A stretch of DNA of 64,000 nucleotides from Pseudomonas chlororaphis (GTDB lineage: Bacteria > Pseudomonadota > Gammaproteobacteria > Pseudomonadales > Pseudomonadaceae). The stretch is taken from positions 620,001 to 684,000 of the forward strand of contig NZ_MOAL01000004.1 of the NCBI RefSeq assembly GCF_003731765.1, in the 5' to 3' direction. A model generated the notes under the pieces. It searched no databases, had not been told where the DNA came from, and was given only the letters and a program-made list of their open reading frames with translations. Made by a program: the position numbers and the translations under genes. Each line of letters begins with the position of its first letter. The first letter of the stretch is position 1. This document shows, in pieces, positions 8,331 to 15,947 of this stretch.

Positions 8331-9251
8331 ATGCTTGACCTGAATGACATTGCTTTATTTGTGCAAGTGGTACGCAACGGCAGTTTTGCCGAAGCAGCGC
8401 GGCGACTGGGCATGCCTCCCAATACTGTAAGTCGTCGAGTTCAGCAGCTTGAGGCTCAGCTCGGCGCGCGATTGCTACAGCGATCAACACGCAAGCTCAC
8501 ACTTACGAACACCGGGCAGGTCTTTTTTGAGCGCTGTGTAGGCGCGGTAGACGGGCTGGTAGACGCAGGGCAGGAGCTAATGACCGGTAGTGATGAGCCC
8601 AGTGGGTTGGTGCGCATTGCAGCAATGGCTGACTTTTTCGACTTTTTCCCTATGGAGTGGGTAGCCGACTTTCTCGCGGAGTATCCGAGGGTGCAGCTTG
8701 ATTTTGTGCTCAGTGATGCTCGCGCCGACTTGATTGCTGATCGGATCGATGTCGCATTTCGTGGGGGCGCATTACCAGATTCAGGTTATGTAGGTCGCCA
8801 ACTGCTCAATTCGGGCGGCGAGGGCTTGGTCGCCAGTCCCGCCTACATTACTGCTCGCGGTGAACCCGATTCGTTACAGGATTTGCTTAATCACGACTGT
8901 GTGACGTTCGGCCATCCGAGTGGCTTCACTACCTGGCGCCTTGCCGGACCAGACGGCGTGGAGGAGGACGTACATGTCGCCAGCCGGTTTAAAGCGAACA
9001 CAGCACAGGCGCTGCGCAAGGCCACGGTGGCAGGTCTAGGCATTGCGTTGTTGCCGCCGGCTTTAAGCAGGCTGGACCTTAAGGCTGGCCTGCTAGTGCC
9101 CGTGCTGCCGCAGTATCAACGTGAAGGCCATGGCCTCCACGTGCTTTACCCGAGTCGGCGGCATCTGCCGCTAGCGGTCTCTGCTTTTATTGGGTTAGTG
9201 ATGGAGAAACTGAGACTGGAGGCATTTCCAGCAGAGCCGCCACCTCGGTAG
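8331..9251 (+). CDS. LysR family transcriptional regulator
   Basis: A 306-residue LysR protein: the N-terminal HTH runs over about residues 3-60 ('DLNDIALFVQVVRNGSFAEAARRLGMP...RRVQQLEAQLGARLLQRSTRKL'), followed by a type-2 periplasmic-binding-like effector domain. It is divergent from the FMN reductase and belongs to the group commonly paired with quinone- and electrophile-reducing enzymes. I infer that it binds the dyad at 8291-8307 and perhaps the three related sites near azoR, doxX and the decayed copy. Two decayed gene starts resembling its own 5' end occur at 10597 and 19337. Confidence 0.92.
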   Translation: MLDLNDIALFVQVVRNGSFAEAARRLGMPPNTVSRRVQQLEAQLGARLLQRSTRKLTLTNTGQVFFERCVGAVDGLVDAGQELMTGSDEPSGLVRIAAMADFFDFFPMEWVADFLAEYPRVQLDFVLSDARADLIADRIDVAFRGGALPDSGYVGRQLLNSGGEGLVASPAYITARGEPDSLQDLLNHDCVTFGHPSGFTTWRLAGPDGVEEDVHVASRFKANTAQALRKATVAGLGIALLPPALSRLDLKAGLLVPVLPQYQREGHGLHVLYPSRRHLPLAVSAFIGLVMEKLRLEAFPAEPPPR

Positions 9252-9434
9252 GCATGTTGATTTTCACAGGGCTGCACTGGGGGAGGCAGGTACAACAATT
9301 TAGCCTTCTTCACTTCAAATTTCGTTGCTGTTGCCTGTCTGCCAAATCTGTTAACGCACCCCGCAAACAGTCAGGCGCGTCACGTTCAACCCTAACGCTC
9401 ACACATTGGCCGTCACCCGTGTTTCAGGCAGAAA

Positions 9435-10196
9435 TTACAAGGCAGGGGGCTGCAAAGAATGAAAGATGTAGTTGGGTTGCTCGCTGTGATCGAATGCCAA
9501 TGTAGCAGCGCCCAGGCGCCCTCGCAGCGTAGGATCATCTACCCTAACTTTCCATTCAAACCCTTGATAATCCGCTGGTTTGCCTTTGATGGTAAATAGA
9601 GCCTCGCGAAGTTTTTCTCGTTCAGGAAAGTAGACCGCCAAGGCATCGCCTTTCCAGCTTGCTATGTGGAGACCCAGGTGCGCGCACACTGCAATCTTGG
9701 TGCTTGCATCGGACTTGTCCGCCTGTCTGGACTGACTGATGAGGGCTTCCAGCGCAGCATCCGCGCGGCCGTCGGTGCACAGAATTTCACCAAGGTCCCA
9801 CACTTCGGGTGGACACACCTTTTCTTCTTTGCGTAACGCTATGAATGGGTTGATTTCCATCGGATAGATTCGACATACCAGAGGGCGCTCTTCGTATATG
9901 CCACACAGATTGTCTGGCCGCAGGTTGGGGCATTTTTCAATGGCCTTGCCAGCAAAGATGGCGATCACTCGGATCTTCGTGTCACCACAGCGGACCTCTA
10001 CGGATCTGCCCGCACTGTGTGCATACTCACGCGAAGCACCAGGCCAGTTAGATTCATTGAACGCCTCGAGTATCACCGCTACATCATGGCCTCGATCTAA
10101 CCATTGCTCCGCCTCCCGCACGGTCAAGGGGATCAGTCTTCCCGTGCAGCAAATTCCACAGCCCACGCATGAAAAACGAATGGAGTTAGTTTGCAT
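9435..10196 (-). CDS. YkgJ family cysteine cluster protein
   Basis: A 253-residue protein with the zinc/iron-binding cysteine pattern of the YkgJ family: C-x2-C-x3-CC-type 'CVGCGICCTGRL' at residues 10-20, then 'CPNLRPDNLCGIYEERPLVCRIYP'. The C-terminal half ('GDALAVYFPEREKLREALF') has no motif I recognise. It is probably cytoplasmic and its function is unknown. It stands alone, tail to tail with the LysR gene; nothing in the sequence ties it to the neighbouring redox genes. Confidence 0.82.
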   Translation of the reverse strand: MQTNSIRFSCVGCGICCTGRLIPLTVREAEQWLDRGHDVAVILEAFNESNWPGASREYAHSAGRSVEVRCGDTKIRVIAIFAGKAIEKCPNLRPDNLCGIYEERPLVCRIYPMEINPFIALRKEEKVCPPEVWDLGEILCTDGRADAALEALISQSRQADKSDASTKIAVCAHLGLHIASWKGDALAVYFPEREKLREALFTIKGKPADYQGFEWKVRVDDPTLRGRLGAATLAFDHSEQPNYIFHSLQPPAL

Positions 10197-10563
10197 GATA
10201 TTAATGGCCTAATAATTAATAAGCGCTCGCGGGTAAATAGCACGATCTGCGCCCACAATGTCGTCCGTCAGAAATGAAGTGATGTGACTCTAGTTTCATA
10301 ACAGTCATTAGATGGCTGCCAGGGGTTGATAAGAGGTAACAGCTCGCTTTAATAAAAACAGGTGCGCATGTTTGCCAAATCAATCGCTTATAGCCGGTGC
10401 CCAGCTACTACGCTGCAAGCTGAATAGCGTAATGCATGTTAATTTTTGATATTGCATGGCTGAACTGCCGCCGTTGTGCTGTCGCGAAGTCATCAAGCCT
10501 GGCATCAATGCAAGCGTTTACTAATAATATGTGTTTTCCGATTGATTGATTAGTTGTGATAAA

Positions 10564-10580
10564 TGGATGGGACTCATCCA
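10564..10580. promoter_or_regulatory. 17-bp LysR-type dyad, copy 2 (orphan)
   Basis: TGGATGGGACTCATCCA, arms TGGATG/CATCCA, preceded by GTGATAAA. It has the same form and orientation as the copies at 8291, 16606 and 19297 but has no intact gene on its left. It shares the downstream stretch TTAGTCTC and TGCCTGA with the copy at 19297, so these two sites descend from one sequence. Confidence 0.5.
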
Positions 10581-10596
10581 GATTTAGGATTAGTCT

Positions 10597-10697
10597 CACT
10601 AGATACTGCCTGAAAGACATGGCGCCGCTCTTAACGGTCGGCAAAGGCCCGCCCAAAATTTCCTGTAGGACCATCGACAATCAGGCCGTAGCCTGGA
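10597..10697 (+). pseudogene. Decayed lysR N-terminal fragment
   Basis: Frame 1 from about 10597 reads 'RYCLKDMAPLLTVGKGPPKI', which lines up with a LysR start of the type M-x-x-L-x-D-M-A-L-F-L-T-V-V-x-x-G-S-F. The expected ATG is AGA and the HTH is lost beyond about 20 residues. It sits at the same distance from the 17-bp dyad as the live LysR gene at 8331 does from its own. The right end runs into the segmental duplication that starts near 10688. Confidence 0.4.
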
Positions 10698-11718
10698 TCA
10701 GGATGAAAGCTGTACACCGGCGCGTGCCACCAATGCCTGCGATGCGGTGAGAAGCTTGTTCACGTGTTGCTCAGTCATTCCCGATGAAGGCTGGATGGAG
10801 CGACCTTTTTTGTCGAGCATGTCGCCACTGTGCAACGCGATATCTGTCGAGATCAGTAAGGGTGTCAAAAAGGCTACGTATGCTTTGGCGCTCGGAGAAA
10901 CGAGGCCGATGATCCATTCCATCAGGCGAAACTTCAGGCTGCCTGCCCCCATCATGTTGCTGCGGATATTTGACTTTATGAGGCCGGGGTTGAGCCCGAT
11001 GAATGTTGCATTCGGATACCGCCTAACGGCGTCCAGAACAAGCGCTTCGTTTCCGGCTACGGTGTTCATATGTGCCTGAATGGGCTTGTAGGACTTTTCC
11101 GAGTTGAAGTCATCGGGGATGCCGATCTTGCCGGAACCAGGATAGGCGACAACGATGACGCGTGGTTTCATCCGACCGGCAGGCAAATTGCGGCCAAGAT
11201 CTGTAGCTATCTCGCGAAGGATTACGAACCTGCTCAAGTAGCTAACTGCCAAGTCCCGTTCAATGCCTTCAACTGTCTCTTCGCGCCTAGGACCGGCAAA
11301 AATCCCAGCAGTGAAGATCAACAGGTCGAGTGTCTCTGCGCAGAGCAGTGAGGATATTCGCTTGGCGTCGCTCAGTAGGCTGAGGTCTGCCTTGATGAAC
11401 TCGATCCTCGGCACATTGAGATCTCGGAAGGTTTGACCCACGACCACCACGTTTGCACCGCGCGAGGCAAGCAAATGGCTGAAAGCCCGCCCAATGCCGC
11501 CGGTGCCGCCGACAACAGCGACCTTCAAGTTAGCGAGTTCGAGGCTTTCAATTAAGCTGGTTTGGGGCATTGCGAATGCGTCCTTGGTCTGTGTGCGGAT
11601 CGAGAAAAGAGAGGAGAGGTCAGGCCGCGGGTATTTATCTCTGTGCCTGAGCCCGTCAACTGCGTCGGCCATTGCATCACACGAACATGCCGCCGGAGGC
11701 CTCGATACGCTGCGCATT
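10688..11718. repeat. 1.03-kb segmental duplication, copy 1
   Basis: Homologous to 14728-15757 over its whole length, same orientation. It starts just outside the SDR stop ('AGCCTGGATCA' in both), covers the SDR gene and its leader, and ends inside the last 14 codons of the next SDR ('GCGCATT' then divergence). This copy has the neighbouring SDR intact, so it is the likely source. The copies differ at perhaps a fifth of positions, so the event is not recent. Confidence 0.85.
10698..11570 (-). CDS. Atypical short-chain dehydrogenase-like protein, duplicate copy 1
   Basis: A 290-residue Rossmann protein. The cofactor loop 'VAVVGGTGGIGRAFSHLLASRGANVVVVG' is intact and 'LDLLIFTAGIFAG' replaces the usual NNAG. 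The catalytic Y-x-x-x-K is absent: where a retinol-dehydrogenase-like SDR would have Y-x2-S-K, this protein has 'AHMNTVAGN'. It probably binds NAD(P) but its chemistry is unclear. ATG 11570 has AAGGA upstream. It shares about 80% of residues by eye with the protein at 14738-15610, and both lie in a 1.03-kb duplicated segment. It is preceded on its strand by the SDR at 11677-12444, likely the same operon. Confidence 0.82.
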   Translation of the reverse strand: MPQTSLIESLELANLKVAVVGGTGGIGRAFSHLLASRGANVVVVGQTFRDLNVPRIEFIKADLSLLSDAKRISSLLCAETLDLLIFTAGIFAGPRREETVEGIERDLAVSYLSRFVILREIATDLGRNLPAGRMKPRVIVVAYPGSGKIGIPDDFNSEKSYKPIQAHMNTVAGNEALVLDAVRRYPNATFIGLNPGLIKSNIRSNMMGAGSLKFRLMEWIIGLVSPSAKAYVAFLTPLLISTDIALHSGDMLDKKGRSIQPSSGMTEQHVNKLLTASQALVARAGVQLSS

Positions 11719-12444
11719 GATCCAGCTACTTCTATTGGAGAGCAGCGCTGCAATTACAGGTCCTATATCGTCGGGCAGGCCTACGCGCCCGAGTGCGGTT
11801 TGTCCGGCAATCATCTTGTTGAGTCCGGCATTGTCGCGTACTACACCGCCTCCGAAATCTGTCTCGATGGCGCCTGGAGCAACAGTATTGACAGTGATAC
11901 CGCGCGGTCCGAGCTCTTTGGCCAGATAACGTGTAAAGACTTCGATCCCACCTTTCATCATCGCGTACGCCGCATAGCCAGGCAGAGAGAAGCGAGTCAG
12001 TCCACTCGAAACGTTAACGATACGGCCACCGTCGGCAATCATCGGCAGTAAAGACTGAGTCAGGAAGAACACGCCCTTAAGGTGAACGGCCATCAACTGA
12101 TCGAACATCTCTTCACTGCTCTGGGCGACCGGAGCAGCGAGACCAATGCCTGCATTGTTGACCAGAAAATCGATGTTTTCGCGGGACCAAGTCGATGTGA
12201 GGACTTCGCGCAGGCGACCGACAAACCCTGGTAGTGTAGAAACATCGGAGGTGTCGAGTTGGATGACTTCCGATTTTCTGCCTAGACGTTCGACTTCACG
12301 TGCGACGTCTTGAGCGCTGTCCCTTTGAGTGTGATAGGTGATGACGACATCGATGCCGTCATGGGCGAGCGCGAGCGCTGTGCTGCGGCCGAGCCCCCGA
12401 CTGCTGCCGGTTACCAGGGCCAGTTTGTTCGTATCTAGGCGCAT
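11677..12444 (-). CDS. Classical SDR family oxidoreductase
   Basis: A 255-residue short-chain dehydrogenase: T-G-x3-G-x-G cofactor loop ('VTGSSRGLGRS', residues 11-21), 'NNAGIG', catalytic Ser in 'NVSSGL', and 'PGAIETDF'. At the Tyr-x-x-x-Lys position the protein reads 'YAAYAMMKGG', so Y-A-M-M-K is complete. It reduces a carbonyl or oxidises an alcohol with NAD(P)H. ATG 12444 has AAGGAGA 5 bases upstream; the longer frame upstream is not coding-like. It is divergent from the Rrf2 regulator, which probably controls it, and upstream of the atypical SDR copy 1. Confidence 0.9.
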   Translation of the reverse strand: MRLDTNKLALVTGSSRGLGRSTALALAHDGIDVVITYHTQRDSAQDVAREVERLGRKSEVIQLDTSDVSTLPGFVGRLREVLTSTWSRENIDFLVNNAGIGLAAPVAQSSEEMFDQLMAVHLKGVFFLTQSLLPMIADGGRIVNVSSGLTRFSLPGYAAYAMMKGGIEVFTRYLAKELGPRGITVNTVAPGAIETDFGGGVVRDNAGLNKMIAGQTALGRVGLPDDIGPVIAALLSNRSSWINAQRIEASGGMFV

Positions 12445-12583
12445 TTTCTTCTCCTTATCGATTTTGGTGTTTACCAAGCGGGCATGCCGGCATCGACCTT
12501 GGTCGCGCCGAATCTTTGTCAGAGCTGCCCCAGACTTTATGACTCTGCATGTGGCCATGCATCGTGCTGACAAATCATTGATT

Positions 12584-12611
12584 GACAGTATCGTACATGT
12601 GTAATACTGTC
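12584..12611. promoter_or_regulatory. Inverted repeat in the SDR/rrf2 divergent promoter
   Basis: GACAGTAT-N12-ATACTGTC, perfect 8-bp arms, 36 bases before the Rrf2 start codon and about 140 before the SDR start. Its length and place suit an Rrf2-dimer operator controlling both divergent genes. Binding is inferred. Confidence 0.55.
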
Positions 12612-12647
12612 GTCGACACATTATTTAGCAAGATAGTCGAACAGACA

Positions 12648-13094
12648 ATGCCAACCAGTACCCGCTTCGTAGTTGCCGTCCATACGCTCACTGCTCTAGC
12701 CGTGAGCGATGGCAAGCCACTGCGTTCCGAGGATTTGGCGTATTCAGCGAATACCGGTGCGGTCGTCATCCGAGGGCTGCTGTCTCGACTGAGTGACGCT
12801 GGGCTGACACGTTCGCAACTCGGTGCAGGGGGCGGTGCTCTGCTGGCAAAACCCGCTGAGAAAATACGGTTGCTCGATATCTATGAGGCTGTTGAGGACA
12901 CCGAACTGTTCTCGCTGCACCGTGTTCCGCCCTGCGAGAGTTGTGCGGTAGGCGGCAATATTCTTGAGGCGCTGAGACCGACGTTAGCCCTGGCCCGTGC
13001 TGCGCTCGAAGATGAGCTTGCAAAAATTACCGTTGCGGACATTGCCGCCGAGGTAGCGCGGCTTGGTAAGTTCACCATACCGCTGGTTTGGTGA
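12648..13094 (+). CDS. Rrf2 family transcriptional regulator
   Basis: A 148-residue Rrf2-type winged-helix protein: 'STRFVVAVHTLTALAVSDGKPLRSEDLAYSANTGAVVIRGLLSRLSDAGLT', then the wing 'GAGGGALLAKPAEKIRLLDIYEAVED'. Only a Cys-x2-Cys pair ('PPCESCAVGG') is present, not the three spaced cysteines of Fe-S Rrf2 sensors such as IscR or NsrR, so a thiol-based or ligand sensor is more likely than an iron-sulfur one. It is divergent from the SDR operon across a palindrome, and just upstream of the F420-reductase-like gene. Confidence 0.9.
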   Translation: MPTSTRFVVAVHTLTALAVSDGKPLRSEDLAYSANTGAVVIRGLLSRLSDAGLTRSQLGAGGGALLAKPAEKIRLLDIYEAVEDTELFSLHRVPPCESCAVGGNILEALRPTLALARAALEDELAKITVADIAAEVARLGKFTIPLVW

Positions 13095-13241
13095 TTTTTA
13101 CCAATAAATGTCGGTGTGGCATTTACACAGTGTTATATTGCTGCCATGCTAGCCACAGATTGACACGCAAAAGCTGCTCAGCCTTCGGGGCGCTAGCAGT
13201 TCTTACTTTTCAAAGCCCCTTATGCAATCAGGAGTAACTTT

Positions 13242-13886
13242 ATGAGTATTGGTATTATCGGTTCAGGCGCCCTCGGTTCCAGCGTTGCACGGGCTTTGGC
13301 CAAGAAAGGGATTGCGGCCACTATTTCAAACAGCCGCGGGCCAGAGTCGCTAGCATCCCTGGTAGAGGAACTCGGGTCATCCATCAAAGCCGGTACCGTC
13401 GAAGAGGCTGCGAGTGCAGATATCGTTTTTGCAGCCGTGCGTTGGAGTGACGCCGAAAAAGTATTGAGCGCCTTGCCTGCCTGGAATGGGCGTATCGTTA
13501 TCGACGGTACCAACCCGGTCGAGTTTCTTGACCCCAACTCGCCGGATGCAAACGATCCAAGCAATCCGCTCGCGGCCTACGGTATCAAGGCGGTCGACTT
13601 GGGCGGCAAATACTCTAGCGAGATTTTCACTCAGTTCGTTCCGGGCGCACGCGTTGTCAAAGCCTTCAACCACCTAGATGTCAGCGTCCTGTCGGAGCCG
13701 GAGGTTGCGGGTGGCAAGCGCGTCCTGTTTTACTCAGGTGATGATGCTGCCGCAAAGGCAGATGTGCATAAGCTCATTGAAGATGCCGGCTTCTGCCCGG
13801 TTGACTTGGGATCGCTTGACGTTGGCGGTCCACTGGCATCGCTGCCTTTTGGCTCGTTGGCTGCGCAGAACTTCATTAAGATCTGA
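13242..13886 (+). CDS. NAD(P)-binding F420-reductase-like oxidoreductase
   Basis: A 214-residue protein of the NADP-oxidoreductase coenzyme F420-dependent family (PF03807 type). The N-terminal Rossmann loop is 'IGIIGSGALGSSVARALAKKG' and 'VFAAVRWSDAEKVL' follows; 'IDGTNPVEF' and 'VVKAFNHL' are typical of the group. In Pseudomonas, F420 is not expected, so it is more likely an NADPH-binding reductase of unknown substrate. It has an AGGAG site, and is followed by a good terminator. It stands as a single gene after rrf2 and may be under Rrf2 control. Confidence 0.87.
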   Translation: MSIGIIGSGALGSSVARALAKKGIAATISNSRGPESLASLVEELGSSIKAGTVEEAASADIVFAAVRWSDAEKVLSALPAWNGRIVIDGTNPVEFLDPNSPDANDPSNPLAAYGIKAVDLGGKYSSEIFTQFVPGARVVKAFNHLDVSVLSEPEVAGGKRVLFYSGDDAAAKADVHKLIEDAGFCPVDLGSLDVGGPLASLPFGSLAAQNFIKI

Positions 13887-13938
13887 CACAAAGTTGATTA
13901 AAGGGTATTAGCCAGCCCGCGCTTGCCGACGTTTACTG

Positions 13939-13971
13939 ATGGCCGAAACTCTGTTTCGGCCATTTTGCTTT
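13939..13971 (+). terminator. Intrinsic terminator of the F420-reductase-like gene
   Basis: Stem ATGGCCGAAAC, loop TCT, complement GTTTCGGCCAT (11 bp), followed by a T-rich tail TTTTGCTTTGTT. Confidence 0.8.
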
Positions 13972-14152
13972 GTTCTGCTTCTGCTCCAACTCAATCTCTC
14001 CTAGCTTATATCGCATTAGAACTCTCGGGGGGCTGGGCACAGACCCAGAAGGATTGTGCTGCGGGCTAACTCTCGTTTATCCGGATGAGTGGGCAGGGCA
14101 ATTCGTCCAAATCATTTCCTTTACGAACCCATCACGTCCTCCAAAAGAGCTC

Positions 14153-14179
14153 AGTGACCCTTTTATACGTCGGGTCACT
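14153..14179. repeat. Perfect inverted repeat in gene-free stretch
   Basis: AGTGACCC-N11-GGGTCACT, 8-bp perfect arms. No T-run follows, so a protein-binding site or a relic of a mobile end is more likely than a terminator. Confidence 0.4.
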
Positions 14180-14511
14180 ATCTGACGCAGTGACGGATTA
14201 TCGCCAATAATACATCCGAGGCTTGGGCTGCATGTGGTAATGCCGCACTCGTGGGCCTATGGGTGGCTGAAGATTTGAGTGGGATTGTCGGAAGATTTAG
14301 GCTGATTTGAGATGGCCCGGGTCTAGCGAGTTATGTAATCAGTGTACGTTAGTAATCAAGGGGCAATTCCTCATTGCTGTCTCACTGACCGCGCAGCGGG
14401 AAAAGGTAGTGGCGATCATCAGCTTGATCTACCTGCACGCATGGATTGGCACGACTTGTGTGTATCGAAGATGTGCTGACGTGGCTGCTGATGTAGCGAG
14501 GTAGTGAGATT

Positions 14512-14566
14512 TATCAACTGTGCCGCATCAGTTGATACCAGTCGAGGTCACACAAGGTGACTTCGA
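14512..14566. repeat. Two adjacent hairpins (possible structured RNA or relic)
   Basis: First TATCAACTG-N8-CAGTTGATA (14512-14537, 9-bp perfect arms), then TCGAGGTCAC-N5-GTGACTTCGA (14542-14566, one mismatch), separated by 4 bases. Two strong stems in a row in a stretch without genes may form a structured transcript or mark a decayed element; no RNA family is recognised. Confidence 0.35.
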
Positions 14567-14737
14567 TGGGCACCTGCTTTTAACGGGATATTTCTATCTC
14601 TGCGTGAGCCGGGGCAGGTACTGGATCCTGTCCGAAAGCTTCATGTCTGCGCTACCTCGAGGCATGAAGGGTCGGGCGCGGCGCTGAAGAACATGCTCCT
14701 TGTAACTCGTATGCGCATTAGCGACGCGCAGCCTGGA

Positions 14738-15610
14738 TCATGTTGTGAGTTGAATGCCCGCGCTCGCCACCAATGCTTCCGATACGCTAAGAAGCTTGTT
14801 CATATGAAGTTCCGTCATGCCCGGTGACGGCTGGATGGCTTGGCCCTTTTTATCGAACATGGCGCCGCTTCGCACCTCGATATCTGTTGAGATCAAAAGG
14901 GGGGTCAGACGCTCTGCGTAGGTATCGGCGCTTTGGGAGATGAGGCCGATGATCCATTCCATCAGCCGCAACTTCAGGCTGCCGGCGCCCAGCATGTTGC
15001 TTCGGATATTCGACTTTATGAGACCAGGATTCAGCCCTACAAACGTTAGATTCGGATAGCGCTTTACTGCATCCAGAACCAATGCTTCGTTTCCGGCGAC
15101 AGTGTTCATATGTGCCGGAATGGGCTTATAGGATATTTTCGAGTTGAAGTCATCAGGGTTTCCGATTTTGCCGGAACCGGGATAGGCGACGACAATGACG
15201 CGAGACTTCGTCCTGCCTGCAGACCGATTAGTGCCAAGATGCGAAGCGATTTCGCGGAGAATTACAAACCTGCTCAGGTAGCTGACGGCCAAATCCCGTT
15301 CGATACCTTCAGCGGTCTCTTCGCGCCTGGGGCCTGCAAAAATTCCCGCAGTGAAGATCAACAGATCGAGAGTCTCTGCTGACAGCAGTGAGGATATGCG
15401 CTTGGCTTCGCTCAGCAGGCTAAGGTCTGCCGCGATGAATTCGATCCTCGGCACATTGATATCGCGGAACTTTTGACCAACGACCACTACACTTGCGCCG
15501 CGCGAGGCAAGCAGGCGGCTGAACGCCCGCCCAATGCCACCGGTGCCGCCGATAACGGCGACTTTCAAGTGATTGAGGTCTAGGCTTTCAATGAGGCTGG
15601 ATTGGAGCAT
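14738..15610 (-). CDS. Atypical short-chain dehydrogenase-like protein, duplicate copy 2
   Basis: A 290-residue paralog of the protein at 10698-11570, with the same cofactor loop ('VAVIGGTGGIGRAFSRLLASRGA') and the same loss of Y-x-x-x-K (again 'AHMNTVAGN' in its place). The reading frame is intact and most differences are conservative, so the protein has been kept under selection since duplication. ATG 15610 has AAGGA upstream. Here no intact SDR precedes it: only that gene's last 14 codons remain, so it must use a different promoter from copy 1. Confidence 0.82.
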   Translation of the reverse strand: MLQSSLIESLDLNHLKVAVIGGTGGIGRAFSRLLASRGASVVVVGQKFRDINVPRIEFIAADLSLLSEAKRISSLLSAETLDLLIFTAGIFAGPRREETAEGIERDLAVSYLSRFVILREIASHLGTNRSAGRTKSRVIVVAYPGSGKIGNPDDFNSKISYKPIPAHMNTVAGNEALVLDAVKRYPNLTFVGLNPGLIKSNIRSNMLGAGSLKLRLMEWIIGLISQSADTYAERLTPLLISTDIEVRSGAMFDKKGQAIQPSPGMTELHMNKLLSVSEALVASAGIQLTT

Positions 15611-15947
15611 GGTAACGGGTCCTTGATCTGTGTGAGCCTCGAGAGAAAAGAGGGGAGGTCAGGTCACGGGTATTTATCTCTGTGGCTGAGTCCGTCAATT
15701 GAGTCGACCACCGCATCACACGAACATGCCGCCGGAGGCCTCGATACGTTGCGCATTCTGCCGATCACATCTCGAAGGATGCTGAGCGCCGAAAATCGTA
15801 GCGTTGGTCAGTCCGGCTTTTTCGTCGCAGGGACAAGAAAATTTTCACGAAAGCGAAGCGGTCGCGTTGGCGCTTTCGGTGACCTGGTCGCGTTTGCCGC
15901 GGCCAGGTATTTCAAATGTTAAAGTTCCGATCTGCTTTTGTGAGTGT
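15611..15947. other. Gene-free stretch with SDR relic
   Basis: Contains the duplicated leader of copy 2 and the SDR relic at 15716-15757. From about 15758 to 15947 the sequence has no recognisable gene or hairpin. Confidence 0.45.
15716..15757 (-). pseudogene. Last 14 codons of duplicated SDR (relic)
   Basis: Reads N-A-Q-R-I-E-A-S-G-G-M-F-V-stop, identical to the C-terminus of the SDR at 11677-12444. The rest of that gene is missing at a sharp junction, which fixes the right edge of the duplication. Confidence 0.85.

Larger units (their letters stand above)
10197..10697. other. Gene-free stretch with decayed operator/lysR module
   Basis: No intact gene. The right half holds a copy of the LysR-type dyad (10564-10580) followed by a degraded lysR start (from about 10597). 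The left half (10200-10550) is AT-rich and shows nothing I recognise; the reductase gene expected to the left of the operator is absent. Confidence 0.5.
13887..14737. other. Long gene-free stretch with several hairpins
   Basis: After the terminator at 13939-13971 there are about 760 bases without a convincing gene on either strand. They contain perfect inverted repeats at 14153-14179 and 14512-14537 and a near-perfect one at 14542-14566. The right end from 14728 belongs to the segmental duplication. Confidence 0.55.
14728..15757. repeat. 1.03-kb segmental duplication, copy 2
   Basis: Counterpart of 10688-11718, same orientation and almost the same length. It ends inside a 14-codon relic of the neighbouring SDR (15716-15757), after which homology stops abruptly ('GCGCATT' then unrelated sequence), showing this is the derived, truncated copy. 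Confidence 0.85.

Noticed and set aside
10408..10680. 90-codon minus-strand frame in the gap between ykgJ and the SDR
   Set aside because: No domain, no ribosome site, and it runs across the 17-bp operator and the decayed lysR start, so it is not a plausible gene.
15602..15922. 106-codon plus-strand frame starting over the SDR leader
   Set aside because: It covers the duplicated leader and SDR relic in antisense; composition is not coding-like.
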